Origin: Caenimonas soli
GTDB taxonomy: Bacteria > Pseudomonadota > Gammaproteobacteria > Burkholderiales > Burkholderiaceae_C
Reading direction: 5' to 3'
Length of the DNA: 64,000 nucleotides
NCBI RefSeq assembly: GCF_013155545.1
Contig: NZ_JABJVV010000015.1
Span: 62,001-126,000, forward strand
Made by a program: the position numbers and the translations under genes. Positions 1 to 8,725 of the stretch are shown here, piece after piece. How positions within the stretch are numbered: position 1 is the stretch's first letter; every line of letters starts with the position of its first letter. The notes under the pieces were generated by a model that was not told where the DNA came from, did not search any database, and saw nothing but the letters and a program-made list of their open reading frames with translations.

Positions 1-59
1 GACAGCCAGCCCCGCTCGAAGACCACGATGCCCGAAGGAAGCCCCGGTATTTCGACCAT
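1..59 (-). CDS. Partial CDS, 5' end only; possible MBL-fold metallo-hydrolase
   Basis: The ATG lies at 59-57 on the minus strand and 19 codons (MVEIPGLPSGIVVFERGWL) remain before the window edge. A start leading into FERGWL is something I recall from MBL-fold hydrolases of Burkholderiales. The call rests on 19 residues only and no metal-binding motif is visible. It lies 33 bases downstream of the fadD stop on the same strand, so it may belong to that transcript. Confidence 0.4.
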   Translation of the reverse strand, partial: MVEIPGLPSGIVVFERGWL

Positions 60-92
60 ACCCAAAGACTACCCGAAGCCGATCGCCCCCGC

Positions 93-1778
93 TTATTGCG
101 CGGAACGCAGCTCTCGCCGCAGGATCTTGCCGACGTTGGTCTTGGGCAGATCGTCCCTGAACTCGATGTACTTGGGCACCTTGTAGCCCGTGAGGTTCTG
201 CCGGCAGTACTGGCCCACATCTTCCTCGCTCAGGGTCGGGTCGTTCTTGACCACGAAGACCTTGATCGCTTCGCCCTGCTTTTCATCGGGGATGCCGATG
301 GCCGCGCATTCAACGACGCCCGGGCACAGCGAAATCACGTTCTCCAACTCGTTCGGGAAGACGTTGAACCCGCTCACCAGGATCATGTCCTTCTTGCGGT
401 CGACGATCTTGGTGTAGCCGCGCTCATCCATCACGCCGATGTCGCCGGTCCGCATGAAGCCGTCGGAGGTGAACGCCTTCTCGTTCTCGGCCGGCTGGTT
501 GTAATAGCCGCGCATCACGTTGGGACCCTTGATGCAGATCTCGCCGGGCTGGCCCAGCGGCAAGGAGTGCCCGTCGTCGTCCTTGATGGCAATCTCGATC
601 CCCGGCAGCGGCAGGCCGATCGTCCCCGTGAACTGGGTGCTGGTCACGATGTTGTTGGTGCCGATCGCGCAGGTCTCGCTCATGCCCCAGCCTTCGATCA
701 TCGGGCAGCCGGTGGCTTGATGCCATTGCTTGGCGGTCCCCTCCGAAGCAGCCATGCCGCCGGCCTGCGAAAGGCACAGCTGCGAAAAATCGATGGACTT
801 GAATTGCGGATGTTGCAGCAGCGCATTGAACAAGGTGTTCACCGCCGGGAAAAGATGGAAGGGCCGCTTCTTCAGCACGTCGACGAACTTGCCGAAGTCC
901 CTGGGATTGGGGACCAACGTCAGGTGCGAGCCCCAGCGGATTGCCAGCAGGCAGAGCGTCAGCGCAAAGATGTGGTACAGCGGCAGCGCGGCGATGCTGT
1001 TGGTCTTGCTGACGTTGCCAATTCGTTTGAGCGCGGGACTGAACCACGCCTCCGCTTGCAGAATCGCCGACACGATATTGCGGTGAGTCAGCACCGCGCC
1101 CTTGGACAGGCCCGTGGTTCCACCGGTGTACTGCAGGAAGGCAATCGAATCCAGGGTCTGGGGGCTCGGCTGGAGAGGCATCGAGGTGCCCTCGGCAATC
1201 GCGCGATTGAAAGGCGTGACCTTGCGCCCGCCCGTCAGCGGCAGTTTGTAGGCCGGGACCATCTTGGCCAGGTGGCGCACCGCGAACGTGATCCACGTGC
1301 CGAACAGGAAACCGAGAAGGTCGCCCATCGAAGCCATGACGACATGCTTGATCGGCGTTCTGTCGATGACTTCCTCGAGCGTATTCGCGAAGTTCTCCAG
1401 GATGACGATCGTGGTGGCGCCCGAGTCCTTGAGCTGGTGTTCGAGTTCGCGGGCCGTGTACAGCGGGTTCACATTGACGCAGGTGTAGCCCGCGCGCAGC
1501 ACGGCGGCCATGGTCACGGCGAATTGCGGAATGTTGGGCAGCATGATGGCCACGCGCGCGCCCGGCTCCAGGCCCTGGGCTTGCAGCCAGGCCCCGAGCG
1601 CCTCGGACAGCTCGTCGAGCTGCCCGTAGGTCATCCAGCGCTCCATGCAAACCGAGAACGGACGCGAGGCGTTCCTCTTGAACGATTCCTCCAGCAGCTG
1701 CGTCAGCGAACGGTACTGTTCCGGCTGGACCTCATGCGGGACGCCATCCGGGTAATTCTTGAGCCAATGCTTTTCCAT
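93..1778 (-). CDS. fadD: Long-chain fatty-acid--CoA ligase (FadD)
   Basis: 561 residues, the usual FadD length. The enzyme activates long-chain fatty acids to acyl-CoA through an acyl-adenylate, feeding beta-oxidation. The AMP-binding signature YTGGTTGLSKGA starts at residue 217. Further family features are GWGMSET, the MRTGDIG and DRKKDMILVSGFNVFP stretches, and the C-terminal lysine context NVGKILRREL. The start MEKHWLKNYPDGV is typical of FadD. The gene follows the FFLEELY-motif gene on the same strand after 46 bases, so the two are probably co-transcribed. Nothing is odd about it. Confidence 0.95.
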   Translation of the reverse strand: MEKHWLKNYPDGVPHEVQPEQYRSLTQLLEESFKRNASRPFSVCMERWMTYGQLDELSEALGAWLQAQGLEPGARVAIMLPNIPQFAVTMAAVLRAGYTCVNVNPLYTARELEHQLKDSGATTIVILENFANTLEEVIDRTPIKHVVMASMGDLLGFLFGTWITFAVRHLAKMVPAYKLPLTGGRKVTPFNRAIAEGTSMPLQPSPQTLDSIAFLQYTGGTTGLSKGAVLTHRNIVSAILQAEAWFSPALKRIGNVSKTNSIAALPLYHIFALTLCLLAIRWGSHLTLVPNPRDFGKFVDVLKKRPFHLFPAVNTLFNALLQHPQFKSIDFSQLCLSQAGGMAASEGTAKQWHQATGCPMIEGWGMSETCAIGTNNIVTSTQFTGTIGLPLPGIEIAIKDDDGHSLPLGQPGEICIKGPNVMRGYYNQPAENEKAFTSDGFMRTGDIGVMDERGYTKIVDRKKDMILVSGFNVFPNELENVISLCPGVVECAAIGIPDEKQGEAIKVFVVKNDPTLSEEDVGQYCRQNLTGYKVPKYIEFRDDLPKTNVGKILRRELRSAQ

Positions 1779-1824
1779 TCAGAACTCCTTCGGCAGCGAT
1801 TGTCAAAGGAGTCAACGGCCAGGG

Positions 1825-2562
1825 TTAGGGGGCTTGTCCTAGGGCGCGGGCCAGTTCCGTCTCGCATGCGACAAGGTCGGCGTCGAACAGCACGGCGATC
1901 AGCCGCGATTCGCGCTCCTCGATGGTGCCCAGGAAACCGTCGGCTCCATTATCGCGAGCCATGGCCGCGAAGGTGTCGAAACCGTTTTCGAGAAAGTGTT
2001 GAAGAGAGCCCAGTCCGGCCGCAACTGCCGCGGGCCGCATCATCTTGAGCATCATGCGCAGGCCGGGTGTGCGGGTAAACCGCGCCATCTTCCGGCCAAT
2101 GCCCATAACCACCGTGAGCTGGTTTTCGCGATCCGCTCGCCGTCCGACCTTGCGCCAGGCGCGAACATAGCGCTGGGCCTCGGTGAGGTCGTCGCCCTGC
2201 GCCAGCCAGGCTACCGCCATCGCCTGATCCAGCTCCTCGGTGAGCGCGTGCAGTTCCGCGAGGGCGACGGCGGTGTCCGCGACTTGCGCGGGAAACAGGC
2301 GTTCGATGGCGCCCGCGATGCGTGCAAACTGGGCGTCGCGCTCGGCGTAGTCCTTGTCGCTGTAGAGCTCATCGAGGAAAAAGCGTGCTGCCGCCGCATA
2401 GGGTCCGGCAGCCAGCAGGTCGGCGTAGCTGGCCGCGAACCGCCGTGACTGCACGTGTTTGACGCGTGCCAGCGCGGCCAGGAGCGATGGGTCTGCCTCC
2501 ACCGTGCTTCTCAGCAGCGATACGGTGGTGACTGCGGCGCGGATTTTTTGTGCGGCTTCCAT
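1825..2562 (-). CDS. FFLEELY-motif protein (conserved, function unknown)
   Basis: 245 residues, alpha-helical in appearance, with no signal peptide. Residues 61-67 read FFLDELY, a one-residue variant of the motif that names this family of proteobacterial proteins. The rest (SDKDYAERDAQFARI, then an LDQAMA segment) also fits. Function is not established. It lies just upstream of fadD on the same strand with a 46-base gap, which hints at lipid metabolism, but that is inference. It is divergent from the Tat-signal gene that starts at 2631. Confidence 0.8.
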   Translation of the reverse strand: MEAAQKIRAAVTTVSLLRSTVEADPSLLAALARVKHVQSRRFAASYADLLAAGPYAAAARFFLDELYSDKDYAERDAQFARIAGAIERLFPAQVADTAVALAELHALTEELDQAMAVAWLAQGDDLTEAQRYVRAWRKVGRRADRENQLTVVMGIGRKMARFTRTPGLRMMLKMMRPAAVAAGLGSLQHFLENGFDTFAAMARDNGADGFLGTIEERESRLIAVLFDADLVACETELARALGQAP

Positions 2563-2630
2563 GCAAACCCCGAGTCTATCTAGGCGGGGCGCTCTACAGA
2601 GGCCTCGCCGGGGCGTGCGATAGTCAGGTC

Positions 2631-3137
2631 ATGCGAAGAAGGAGCTTGCTGACACTGGGCGCGGTTTCCGCCGCCGCCCTCGCGATGGGGGGCGGCGCCC
2701 TGGCGTTGCTCAAACCCGGCCTGCACGAGGCCAGGCTGTCGAATGCCGGGCGTGAAGTTTTTGCGGGCGTGAGCCGTGCGCTCCTGGACGGCAGCTTGCC
2801 CACTGGGGCGCAGGAGTTGGGCAGCGCACTGGATGCGCTGCTCGGGCGTATCGACGCGGTAGTCGCCGCGCTGGCGCCGCACGCGCAGTCGGAGCTTTCC
2901 CAGCTGCTGGCTTTGCTGGCCAGCGGCGGCGGGCGCCGCGCAGTGGCGGGCCTCAGCGAGCCCTGGCAGGTCGCCTCCGTCCCGGACATCGAACGAGCCC
3001 TGCAGGGCATGCGCGTTTCCAGCATCAGCCTTCGCCAGCAGGCCTATCAGGCGCTGCACGACATCGTGGGCGGCGCCTATTTTTCCGACGCGCAAACATG
3101 GAGCGTGCTGGGCTACCCCGGCCCGCTCAAAATTTGA
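2631..3137 (+). CDS. Tat-signal small protein, probable partner of the GMC oxidoreductase
   Basis: 168 residues from the ATG at 2631. A longer open frame starts at 2550, but 2631 puts a clear twin-arginine signal at the N-terminus (MRRRSLLTLGAVSAAALAMG). The mature part is alanine- and leucine-rich and ends in a segment with YQALHDIVGGAYF and WSVLGYPGP, which recalls gluconate 2-dehydrogenase subunit 3-like proteins that accompany membrane GMC dehydrogenases. The GMC gene starts 10 bases downstream, so they form an operon. Inference: export of a folded dehydrogenase complex; the exact role is unknown. Confidence 0.7.
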   Translation: MRRRSLLTLGAVSAAALAMGGGALALLKPGLHEARLSNAGREVFAGVSRALLDGSLPTGAQELGSALDALLGRIDAVVAALAPHAQSELSQLLALLASGGGRRAVAGLSEPWQVASVPDIERALQGMRVSSISLRQQAYQALHDIVGGAYFSDAQTWSVLGYPGPLKI

Positions 3138-3147
3138 AGGCAGCCTG

Positions 3148-4767
3148 ATGAGCAGTGTGCAAGATCCCATCCGGGATGGCTTGAGGCGTGGCTGGAAAGT
3201 CATGGGCGGACCGCATGGAGAAGTGCCGCCGCGGATCACGTGCGACGTGGCCATCATCGGCTCGGGCGCCGGCGCGGGAATCACCGCGGAGCTGTTGACG
3301 AAGGCCGGCCTGAAAGTCGTCATCGTCGAAGAGGGCCCGCTCAAGAGCAGTTCCGATTTCAACCAGCAGGAGGCCACGGCCTATCCGTCCTTGTACCAGG
3401 AAAGCGCGGCGCGCAAGACCGAGGACAAGGCCATCAACATCCTGCAGGGCAGGTGCGTCGGCGGTTCCACCACCGTCAACTGGACCAGTTCCTTTCGCAC
3501 GCCCGCGCCCACGCTCGACTACTGGCGCGCGCATTTCGGCTTGGCCGGTTTCGAAAACGATGCGCTTGCCCCTTACTTCACGCAAGCGGAACGCCGCCTC
3601 AACATCGGACCTTGGCTGACGCCGCCCAACGAGAACAACGACCTGCTGCGCCGCGGCGCCGCCAAGCTGGGGATCAGCGCTGCGGCGATCGCCCGCAACG
3701 TCAAGGGTTGCTGGAACCTGGGGTCGTGCGGCATGGGCTGCCCGACCAACGCCAAGCAATCGATGCTGGTCACCACGATTCCCGCGGCGCTCGACCTGGG
3801 CGCCGCCTTGCTGGTGGAAACGCGGGCGGAGCGGTTCGACATCGCCAACGGGAAAGTCAGGTCGCTCCTGTGCGGGCCGGTCAAGTCCAACGGCGCTGTG
3901 ACCGCGTCCGATACGGGGGGCTGCACCATCGTCGCGCGGCACTATGTGCTTGCCGCCGGCGCGATCAATTCGCCTGCGGTGCTGTTGCGGTCCGAGGCGC
4001 CGGACCCGCACGGCCGCCTGGGCGTGCGCACGTTCCTGCACCCTGTCGTGATGTCCGCCGGCGTGATGGAGCAAAGGGTCGAGGGCTGGCAGGGTGCGCC
4101 CCAGACGATCTATACCGATCACTTCCTGGAGACCGACGCCATCGACGGCCCCATCGGCTTCAAGCTGGAGGCGCCTCCGCTGCACCCGGTGATCTTTGCG
4201 TCGAGCGTCACCGGGTTCGGGCGGGAGCAGGCAGAGCTGCTCAAGAAATTCCCGAATACGCACGTGTTGCTGGCGCTGCTGCGCGACGGCTTCCATCGCG
4301 ATTCGCCGGGCGGCAAGGTCAAGCTGCGCGGCGACGGCTCGCCCGTACTGGAGTATCCATTGACCGACTTCGTGATGGACGGCGCCAGGCGTGCACTGCT
4401 GGCGATGGCCGAGATCCAGTTTGCGGCCGGCGCCCGCCAAGTCCTGCCGGTGCACGAAATGGCCCGGCCCTACACGTCCTGGTCCGAGGCCAAGCAGGCG
4501 ATCGGCAGCTTGCCCATGAAACCGCTGCTCACCAAAGTTGTCAGCGCCCACGTCATGGGTGGATGCGGAGCCGCGGGCAGCGAGAGCCTTGGCGTGACGA
4601 GGCCCGACGGCGTGCACTGGCAGCTCGAAAACCTTTCCATCCACGACGGATCCATCTTTCCCACCAGCATCGGCGCGAACCCGCAGCTGTCGATCTACGG
4701 CGTCACCAATCGGCTGGCGCAGTCCCTTGCCAAACGGCTGAGCGGGCAGGACGTGATACTCGGCTGA
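3148..4767 (+). CDS. GMC-family FAD-dependent oxidoreductase
   Basis: 539 residues. The FAD-binding Rossmann motif GSGAGAG is at residues 38-44, after the CDVAII strand. LQGRCVGGSTTVNWTS is the GMC signature region. The C-terminal HVMGGCGAAG and GANPQLSIYGVTNRLA segments carry the expected active-site His/Asn region and the last FAD contacts. GMC enzymes oxidise alcohols, sugars or sterols; the substrate cannot be told from sequence. The gene lies between the Tat-signal gene and an alpha/beta hydrolase whose ATG overlaps its stop by one base, so the three are one operon. Confidence 0.88.
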   Translation: MSSVQDPIRDGLRRGWKVMGGPHGEVPPRITCDVAIIGSGAGAGITAELLTKAGLKVVIVEEGPLKSSSDFNQQEATAYPSLYQESAARKTEDKAINILQGRCVGGSTTVNWTSSFRTPAPTLDYWRAHFGLAGFENDALAPYFTQAERRLNIGPWLTPPNENNDLLRRGAAKLGISAAAIARNVKGCWNLGSCGMGCPTNAKQSMLVTTIPAALDLGAALLVETRAERFDIANGKVRSLLCGPVKSNGAVTASDTGGCTIVARHYVLAAGAINSPAVLLRSEAPDPHGRLGVRTFLHPVVMSAGVMEQRVEGWQGAPQTIYTDHFLETDAIDGPIGFKLEAPPLHPVIFASSVTGFGREQAELLKKFPNTHVLLALLRDGFHRDSPGGKVKLRGDGSPVLEYPLTDFVMDGARRALLAMAEIQFAAGARQVLPVHEMARPYTSWSEAKQAIGSLPMKPLLTKVVSAHVMGGCGAAGSESLGVTRPDGVHWQLENLSIHDGSIFPTSIGANPQLSIYGVTNRLAQSLAKRLSGQDVILG

Positions 4768-5690
4768 TGTCCTCCCCACCGCATTCGGCTCTGGCCCGGC
4801 TGCAGCAAGTCATTACCGTGTCGTTGTTGTGCGGTGCCTTGGCCTGGCTGGTCTGGCATTGGCGAGATTCACCGCTGTTGGCACTGGCGGGTTTTCTCAC
4901 CATCGTCCTGGGCTACTCGCTGTTCCTGGCGGTCGAGTTCGTGGCGCTGCGCTTCGTTGGCCGCGGCGACTCCGTGCCCCAGCCCACTTGGGCGGAACTC
5001 GGGCGCGCCTGGCTGGGGGAAACCGTCATGGCGCCACGTGTGTTTTGCTGGCGCCAACCTTTTCGCTGGCGCGTCGTACCGGACGCGCTTGAAATCGGGC
5101 ATGCGCAGCGGGGCCGGCGCGGCGCAGTCTTCATCCACGGCTTCGTCTGCAACCGTGGCTTCTGGAATCCGTGGCTCGAGCGGCTGCGCGCGTCCGGCAA
5201 CCCGTTCATCGCCGTCAACCTCGAGCCGGTGTTCGGCTCCATCGAGGACTACGCCGCCACCATCGAAGACGCCGTCCTGCGAATGACGCAGGCAACAGGC
5301 CTGCCGCCGGTGCTGATCTGCCACAGCATGGGCGGGGTCGCGGCGCGAGCCTGGCTTCGCGCCAAGTCGCCCGACGCCTGTGTGCACCACGTCATCACCA
5401 TCGGCTCGCCGCACCACGGCACCTGGCTCGGTCACTTCAGCCATCTGGAGAACGGACGCCAGATGCGATTGCGCAACCCATGGCTGCAGGAGCTGGCTGT
5501 GCATAGCGAGCAATGCCGCGACATCCGGTTCACCTGCTGGTACTCCAACTGCGACAACATCGTGTTTCCCGCCTCGACCGCCACCTTGGCGGGCGCCGAC
5601 AACCGGCTGGTGCGCGGCGTTGCACACGTGGACCTGGCCTTCCACCCCGCCGTGATGGGCGAATCGCTGGCCATCGTGACGAGCGCCTAA
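4767..5690 (+). CDS. Membrane-anchored alpha/beta hydrolase (lipase/esterase-like)
   Basis: 307 residues from the ATG at 4767, which shares one base with the preceding TGA. Two N-terminal membrane segments (about residues 14-29 and 36-55) precede an alpha/beta hydrolase domain. The oxyanion region is FIHGF. The nucleophile elbow is CHSMGG with Ser187; the first position is Cys rather than the common Gly. ITIGSPHHGTWLG is characteristic of triacylglycerol lipase/PGAP1-like hydrolases, and the late HVDLAFHP gives a candidate His. Probably acts on lipid esters at the membrane; coupled to the GMC gene. Confidence 0.85.
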   Translation: MSSPPHSALARLQQVITVSLLCGALAWLVWHWRDSPLLALAGFLTIVLGYSLFLAVEFVALRFVGRGDSVPQPTWAELGRAWLGETVMAPRVFCWRQPFRWRVVPDALEIGHAQRGRRGAVFIHGFVCNRGFWNPWLERLRASGNPFIAVNLEPVFGSIEDYAATIEDAVLRMTQATGLPPVLICHSMGGVAARAWLRAKSPDACVHHVITIGSPHHGTWLGHFSHLENGRQMRLRNPWLQELAVHSEQCRDIRFTCWYSNCDNIVFPASTATLAGADNRLVRGVAHVDLAFHPAVMGESLAIVTSA

Positions 5691-5709
5691 GGTAGCCGCC
5701 GGGGCGAAG

Positions 5710-6303
5710 TCAGCGCTTCAAATCTTTCTTGCTCTCGATGACGCGGCCTACCAATCCGTATTCCACCGCCTCCTCGGCGGAGAGCCAGCGATCGCGCTCG
5801 ATATCGAGCAGCACCGTGTCCAACGGCTTGCCGGTTTCGCGGGCAATCGTCTTGGCGATGCGTTCGCGCGCCTTGAGTATTTCCTTCGCATGGATCGCGA
5901 TGTCGCTCGCCTGGCCGCCGGCGCCGCCGCTGGGTTGGTGAATGAGGAAGCGGGTGTTGGGCGTGCAATAGCGCCGGTCGCGCGGCACGGCCAGATACAT
6001 GTGCGTGGCGGCGCTGCCGACCCAGCCGGTCCCGATCATGTTCACCGGGGCGCTGATGAAGCGCAGGATGTCGTGGATGGCGTCACCCGACTCCAGGTGT
6101 CCGCCGGGCGAACTCACCAGCATGTCGATGGGTGCGGACGAATCCGCATCCAAGGCGATCAGGCGCCGCGCCACCTCGCTGGCAGACGAGTCGGAGATGG
6201 CGCCGAACACGAGGACCGTGCGCGATTTGAAAGCCTTCTCTTCGAGGAATGAGTTGCGTGGCTCAGCCGTTGCTGGTGCCGCTTCATGTTCTGGGGTTTC
6301 CAT
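5710..6303 (-). CDS. ClpP-like ATP-dependent protease proteolytic subunit (paralogue type)
   Basis: 197 residues from the ATG at 6303, which has AAGGAG eight bases upstream. An alternative TTG at 6321 lies above that ribosome-binding site and is less likely. The ClpP fold shows the triad Ser97 (GWVGSAATH), His122 (IHQPSGG) and Asp171 (ERDRWLSAEE), the same numbering as E. coli ClpP as I recall it. The serine context GWVGS, not GQAAS, and the N-terminal extension place it in the ClpP-like subfamily that sits apart from the clpP-clpX operon. No clpX or tig is nearby, so its ATPase partner is unknown. Confidence 0.88.
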   Translation of the reverse strand: METPEHEAAPATAEPRNSFLEEKAFKSRTVLVFGAISDSSASEVARRLIALDADSSAPIDMLVSSPGGHLESGDAIHDILRFISAPVNMIGTGWVGSAATHMYLAVPRDRRYCTPNTRFLIHQPSGGAGGQASDIAIHAKEILKARERIAKTIARETGKPLDTVLLDIERDRWLSAEEAVEYGLVGRVIESKKDLKR

Positions 6304-6328
6304 TGCAGTCTCCTTGCACAAGGCCTAA

Positions 6329-6850
6329 TCATTGCATGATTGCATTTGTCGGGTGGCGAAGTGTCTCTGGCGGCAGGGGTAAGCCGAATACCCAGTTGCG
6401 GTAGCTGCCGGCCTCTTCGAAGCCTGCCAGGGTCGGCGCGAAGGCAGTTCTTTGGATGGGCTGTCCCTCTGCCATGCTATGAATGCCGAGGATGTAGCCT
6501 TGGCCGTCCCGCACCAGGCCCCAGTCGGCGCGACCCGTCAATGGGTCGGTGTAGAGCTGCCTCAGGTGCCGCTGGATACCGGGGGCCCTCGGGTCTCTCA
6601 GTAGGTCCTCAAGGGTGCGCGGCCCTCGGCCAGGGGCCGGCAAGATTGCACCCGCGGGAATGCCCGCGTAGCTGCGCAATGCCTGTTGGAGTTCCAGCCC
6701 GATGGCCAGCAGTTGCCGTTCGGCATCACGCCTCGCCATCGCCGCACCCAGGCTCAGCGAAACGCTCGCCACGAGGCCGAGCAGGGCTATCGCAATGAGA
6801 AGTAGCACATAGGCAAAGCCGTGCTCGCGGCGGCACCTACCAGTCGCCAT
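6329..6850 (-). CDS. Pseudopilin-like type II secretion protein
   Basis: 173 residues from the ATG at 6850, preceded by a GAAGGA ribosome-binding site and overlapping the end of the gspG-like gene by 14 bases. The N-terminus is a prepilin-like leader ending in REHG, then a hydrophobic helix FAYVLLLIAIALLGLV. Unlike true major pilins it lacks Glu at position 5 after the cleavage Gly, as in some minor pseudopilins. The C-terminal part contains YTDPLTGRADWGLV, a motif common in type II-associated pseudopilins of Burkholderiales. Last gene of the secretin-pseudopilin operon. Confidence 0.75.
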   Translation of the reverse strand: MATGRCRREHGFAYVLLLIAIALLGLVASVSLSLGAAMARRDAERQLLAIGLELQQALRSYAGIPAGAILPAPGRGPRTLEDLLRDPRAPGIQRHLRQLYTDPLTGRADWGLVRDGQGYILGIHSMAEGQPIQRTAFAPTLAGFEEAGSYRNWVFGLPLPPETLRHPTNAIMQ

Positions 6851-7229
6851 AGTTCCTTCCATCCCGCGCTGTTCCGGCGGCGCCGCTGCGGATGTCATAC
6901 ACCGCTCCCTTGTAGCCCTCGGGCACGGGGACGAGCTGCCAGGTCGTGGCCGAGTCAGTTACGGGGTCTACCGGCAGCGCGCGGAGGTATCTTTTTTCGA
7001 CCAGTTCTTCAAGTGTTTCGGGGTAGCGGCCATTGTCCCCATAGAACTTGTCTAACACGTCCCGGGTGATGCGCAGGTTGTCGCGGAGCACGGCTTCTCT
7101 TGCCTCGTCGACCTTGCTGAAATAGCGGGGCGCCACCAGCAGTAGCAACGTCGATACGATGGCCAATACCACCAGTAGCTCGATCAGCGTGAAGCCGATC
7201 GCCGACATGTGGGAAACGCGATGCTTCAT
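6837..7229 (-). CDS. gspG: GspG-like pseudopilin
   Basis: 130 residues. The prepilin peptidase site and N-terminal helix read [27 protein letters not shown], with the conserved Glu5. The body contains ALRDNL-like spacing, YPETLEELVEKRYLRALPVDPVT and YDIRSGA, all typical of GspG-type major pseudopilins. It follows another pseudopilin gene by 4 bases and overlaps the next by 14, so it is co-translated with them. It forms the periplasmic pseudopilus of a type II-like secretion machine. A complete gsp operon is not in the window. Confidence 0.88.
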   Translation of the reverse strand: MKHRVSHMSAIGFTLIELLVVLAIVSTLLLLVAPRYFSKVDEAREAVLRDNLRITRDVLDKFYGDNGRYPETLEELVEKRYLRALPVDPVTDSATTWQLVPVPEGYKGAVYDIRSGAAGTARDGRNYGDW

Positions 7230-7233
7230 GGCG

Positions 7234-7704
7234 TCACCATTTCTTGAGCGGCGTACCGTTCAGGCCGATCAGTGGCGAGCGGCTGCGAACGTCGTACACA
7301 TCGTCTCCCTCATGCGGGTCGTCCGCTTCGCTCGAATAGGAGCGCTTGGCCCATGTATCGGCGTCAGCGGAGGCCGGATCGCTGTCAAACGGATCGCGGG
7401 GAACCTTGCGCAGAAAAAACATCTTGCGACGCTTGGCGTCGCGCTGATCGTCCGCGCCTTCCACCAGCACCTCCAGCGTCTTGGGATAACCGGTCGATCC
7501 AATCTCTTTTCGGATGCGGCCCTCGTCCGAGGCTTTCTTGTAGGCGTCGATGGCCGCCCTGATCTCCCGCAGCGCGGCACGCAGTTCCTGTTCTTTGCCG
7601 CGCTGCGTCTGAACTTGGGCCAGGGGTATGACCAGCGTAGCGAGCACAGCCAGGATCGCTAGCGTGACCAGCAACTCGATCAGCGTGAACCCGCGCAGCT
7701 TCAT
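7234..7704 (-). CDS. Type II secretion pseudopilin
   Basis: 156 residues starting at the ATG at 7704, which shares one base with the TGA of the secretin gene (TGATG). The open frame extends far upstream, but that part is antisense to the secretin and is not coding. [30 protein letters not shown] is a standard class III prepilin signal with Glu5. The body [23 protein letters not shown], and [10 protein letters not shown] resembles GspG/GspH-like proteins that follow cohesin-bearing secretins. Part of the same operon as the next two pseudopilins. Confidence 0.85.
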   Translation of the reverse strand: MKLRGFTLIELLVTLAILAVLATLVIPLAQVQTQRGKEQELRAALREIRAAIDAYKKASDEGRIRKEIGSTGYPKTLEVLVEGADDQRDAKRRKMFFLRKVPRDPFDSDPASADADTWAKRSYSSEADDPHEGDDVYDVRSRSPLIGLNGTPLKKW

Positions 7705-8725
7705 CAGTTGGGGCCGAGGCGCAAGGTGTGCGGCGGAGGCAGCGGAGCGACGATGCCGCGCCCTCCCGGGCCAATCGGCGCGACCGTTAGCAACTGTACT
7801 TGCGTCTCGGGGCTGGCCGCAGCCGCGACCCGGAAGTTGAGGGTCGCAAGGGCGCCCACCGCCGAGGCGCCGGTGTCGCCGGCTCGAGTGCCGGTCATGA
7901 GGATCTGCCCACTGGGATCGATCCGGCTGGTGAAGTTCGTCTGTGCGCCGCCCTGGCGCAGAAAGTCGCCTTCCACGACTGAGGTGAGCTGCAGCACCCG
8001 CGGGTCGAATGCCAACGCCATCGGCACACTTACTACCGGCTGGTCGGATTGCATCAGCAGCTGCAAGGCAAACGTGTCGCCCACCTTCAGCTGTGCCGGG
8101 CCCTGCCACCGAAGGACGGTCGCGCTACCGGAGAGCACCTGGTTGGCCGTGGTGATCGACGATGCGGGCGCCGGCGCGGCAGCTGAGGGCACGTTACTCC
8201 CGATACTGCTCTGCTGCGCGCTGCTGGAAGCTGGAACTGCCGCTGGCGCCGTGGCCGGCGCGGCAGCGCCGGCCACGGGCAGGGCGGGTCCGGCCGACGG
8301 CCGGGAGGCGAGACTGTTCTCAGTGCCGGATTCGAATTCGATCACGGAAGCATCCGGCCGCCGCACGTTGCGCAGGATACGGGGTGTGATGGAAAGTACG
8401 ATTTCCGTCTTGCTTCTATCGTCCGCCTGATTGCCGAACAGCCGACCCACGATGGGCACTTCGCCCAGCACCGGCACCTTGTTCGCTGTACGCCGGTCCT
8501 CGTCGTTGATCAAGCCGGCAAGCACCTGGTTCTCGCCGTCCTTCAGCCGCAGCACGGTTTGCGCCGTGCGAGTCCCGATCTGATAGGCGACGGTACCCGA
8601 CTTGGTTTGCAGCTGGCTGATGATGTTGCTGACCTCGAGCGCGACTTTGATTGCAACTTCGCCGTCGAGGTAGATGGTCGGCTCCACGTCAAGCTTGAGG
8701 CCCACGTCGACATACGATGCCAACG
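7704..8725 (-). pseudogene. Type II secretin (GspD-like) with C-terminal cohesin-like domain, 5'-truncated
   Basis: The frame encodes the C-terminal half of a secretin: YVDVGLKLDVEPTIYLDGEV, VALEVSNI, GLINDEDRR and KVPVLGEVPIVGRLFG are hallmark secretin stretches. A Pro/Ala/Ser linker (about residues 150-200 of the frame) follows, then a cohesin-like beta domain beginning near [18 protein letters not shown]. The family start, N-domains and the first half of the secretin domain are missing. Similarity stops near 8710-8720, where the antiparallel RHS gene begins. The 353-residue frame from 8765 begins in RHS antisense sequence and is not a real start. Downstream pseudopilin genes are intact. 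Confidence 0.85.

Noticed and set aside
96..2048. 650-residue open frame on the plus strand
   Set aside because: Antisense of fadD and the FFLEELY gene; Arg/His/Gly-rich without domains, a shadow of high-GC coding DNA.
3127..4779. 550-residue open frame on the minus strand
   Set aside because: Exactly opposite the GMC oxidoreductase, which has all family motifs.
5710..6303. Loss of the catalytic serine in the ClpP-like protein
   Set aside because: A first alignment placed Thr at the serine position, but aligning GWVGS with GQAAS puts Ser97 in register with the family nucleophile.
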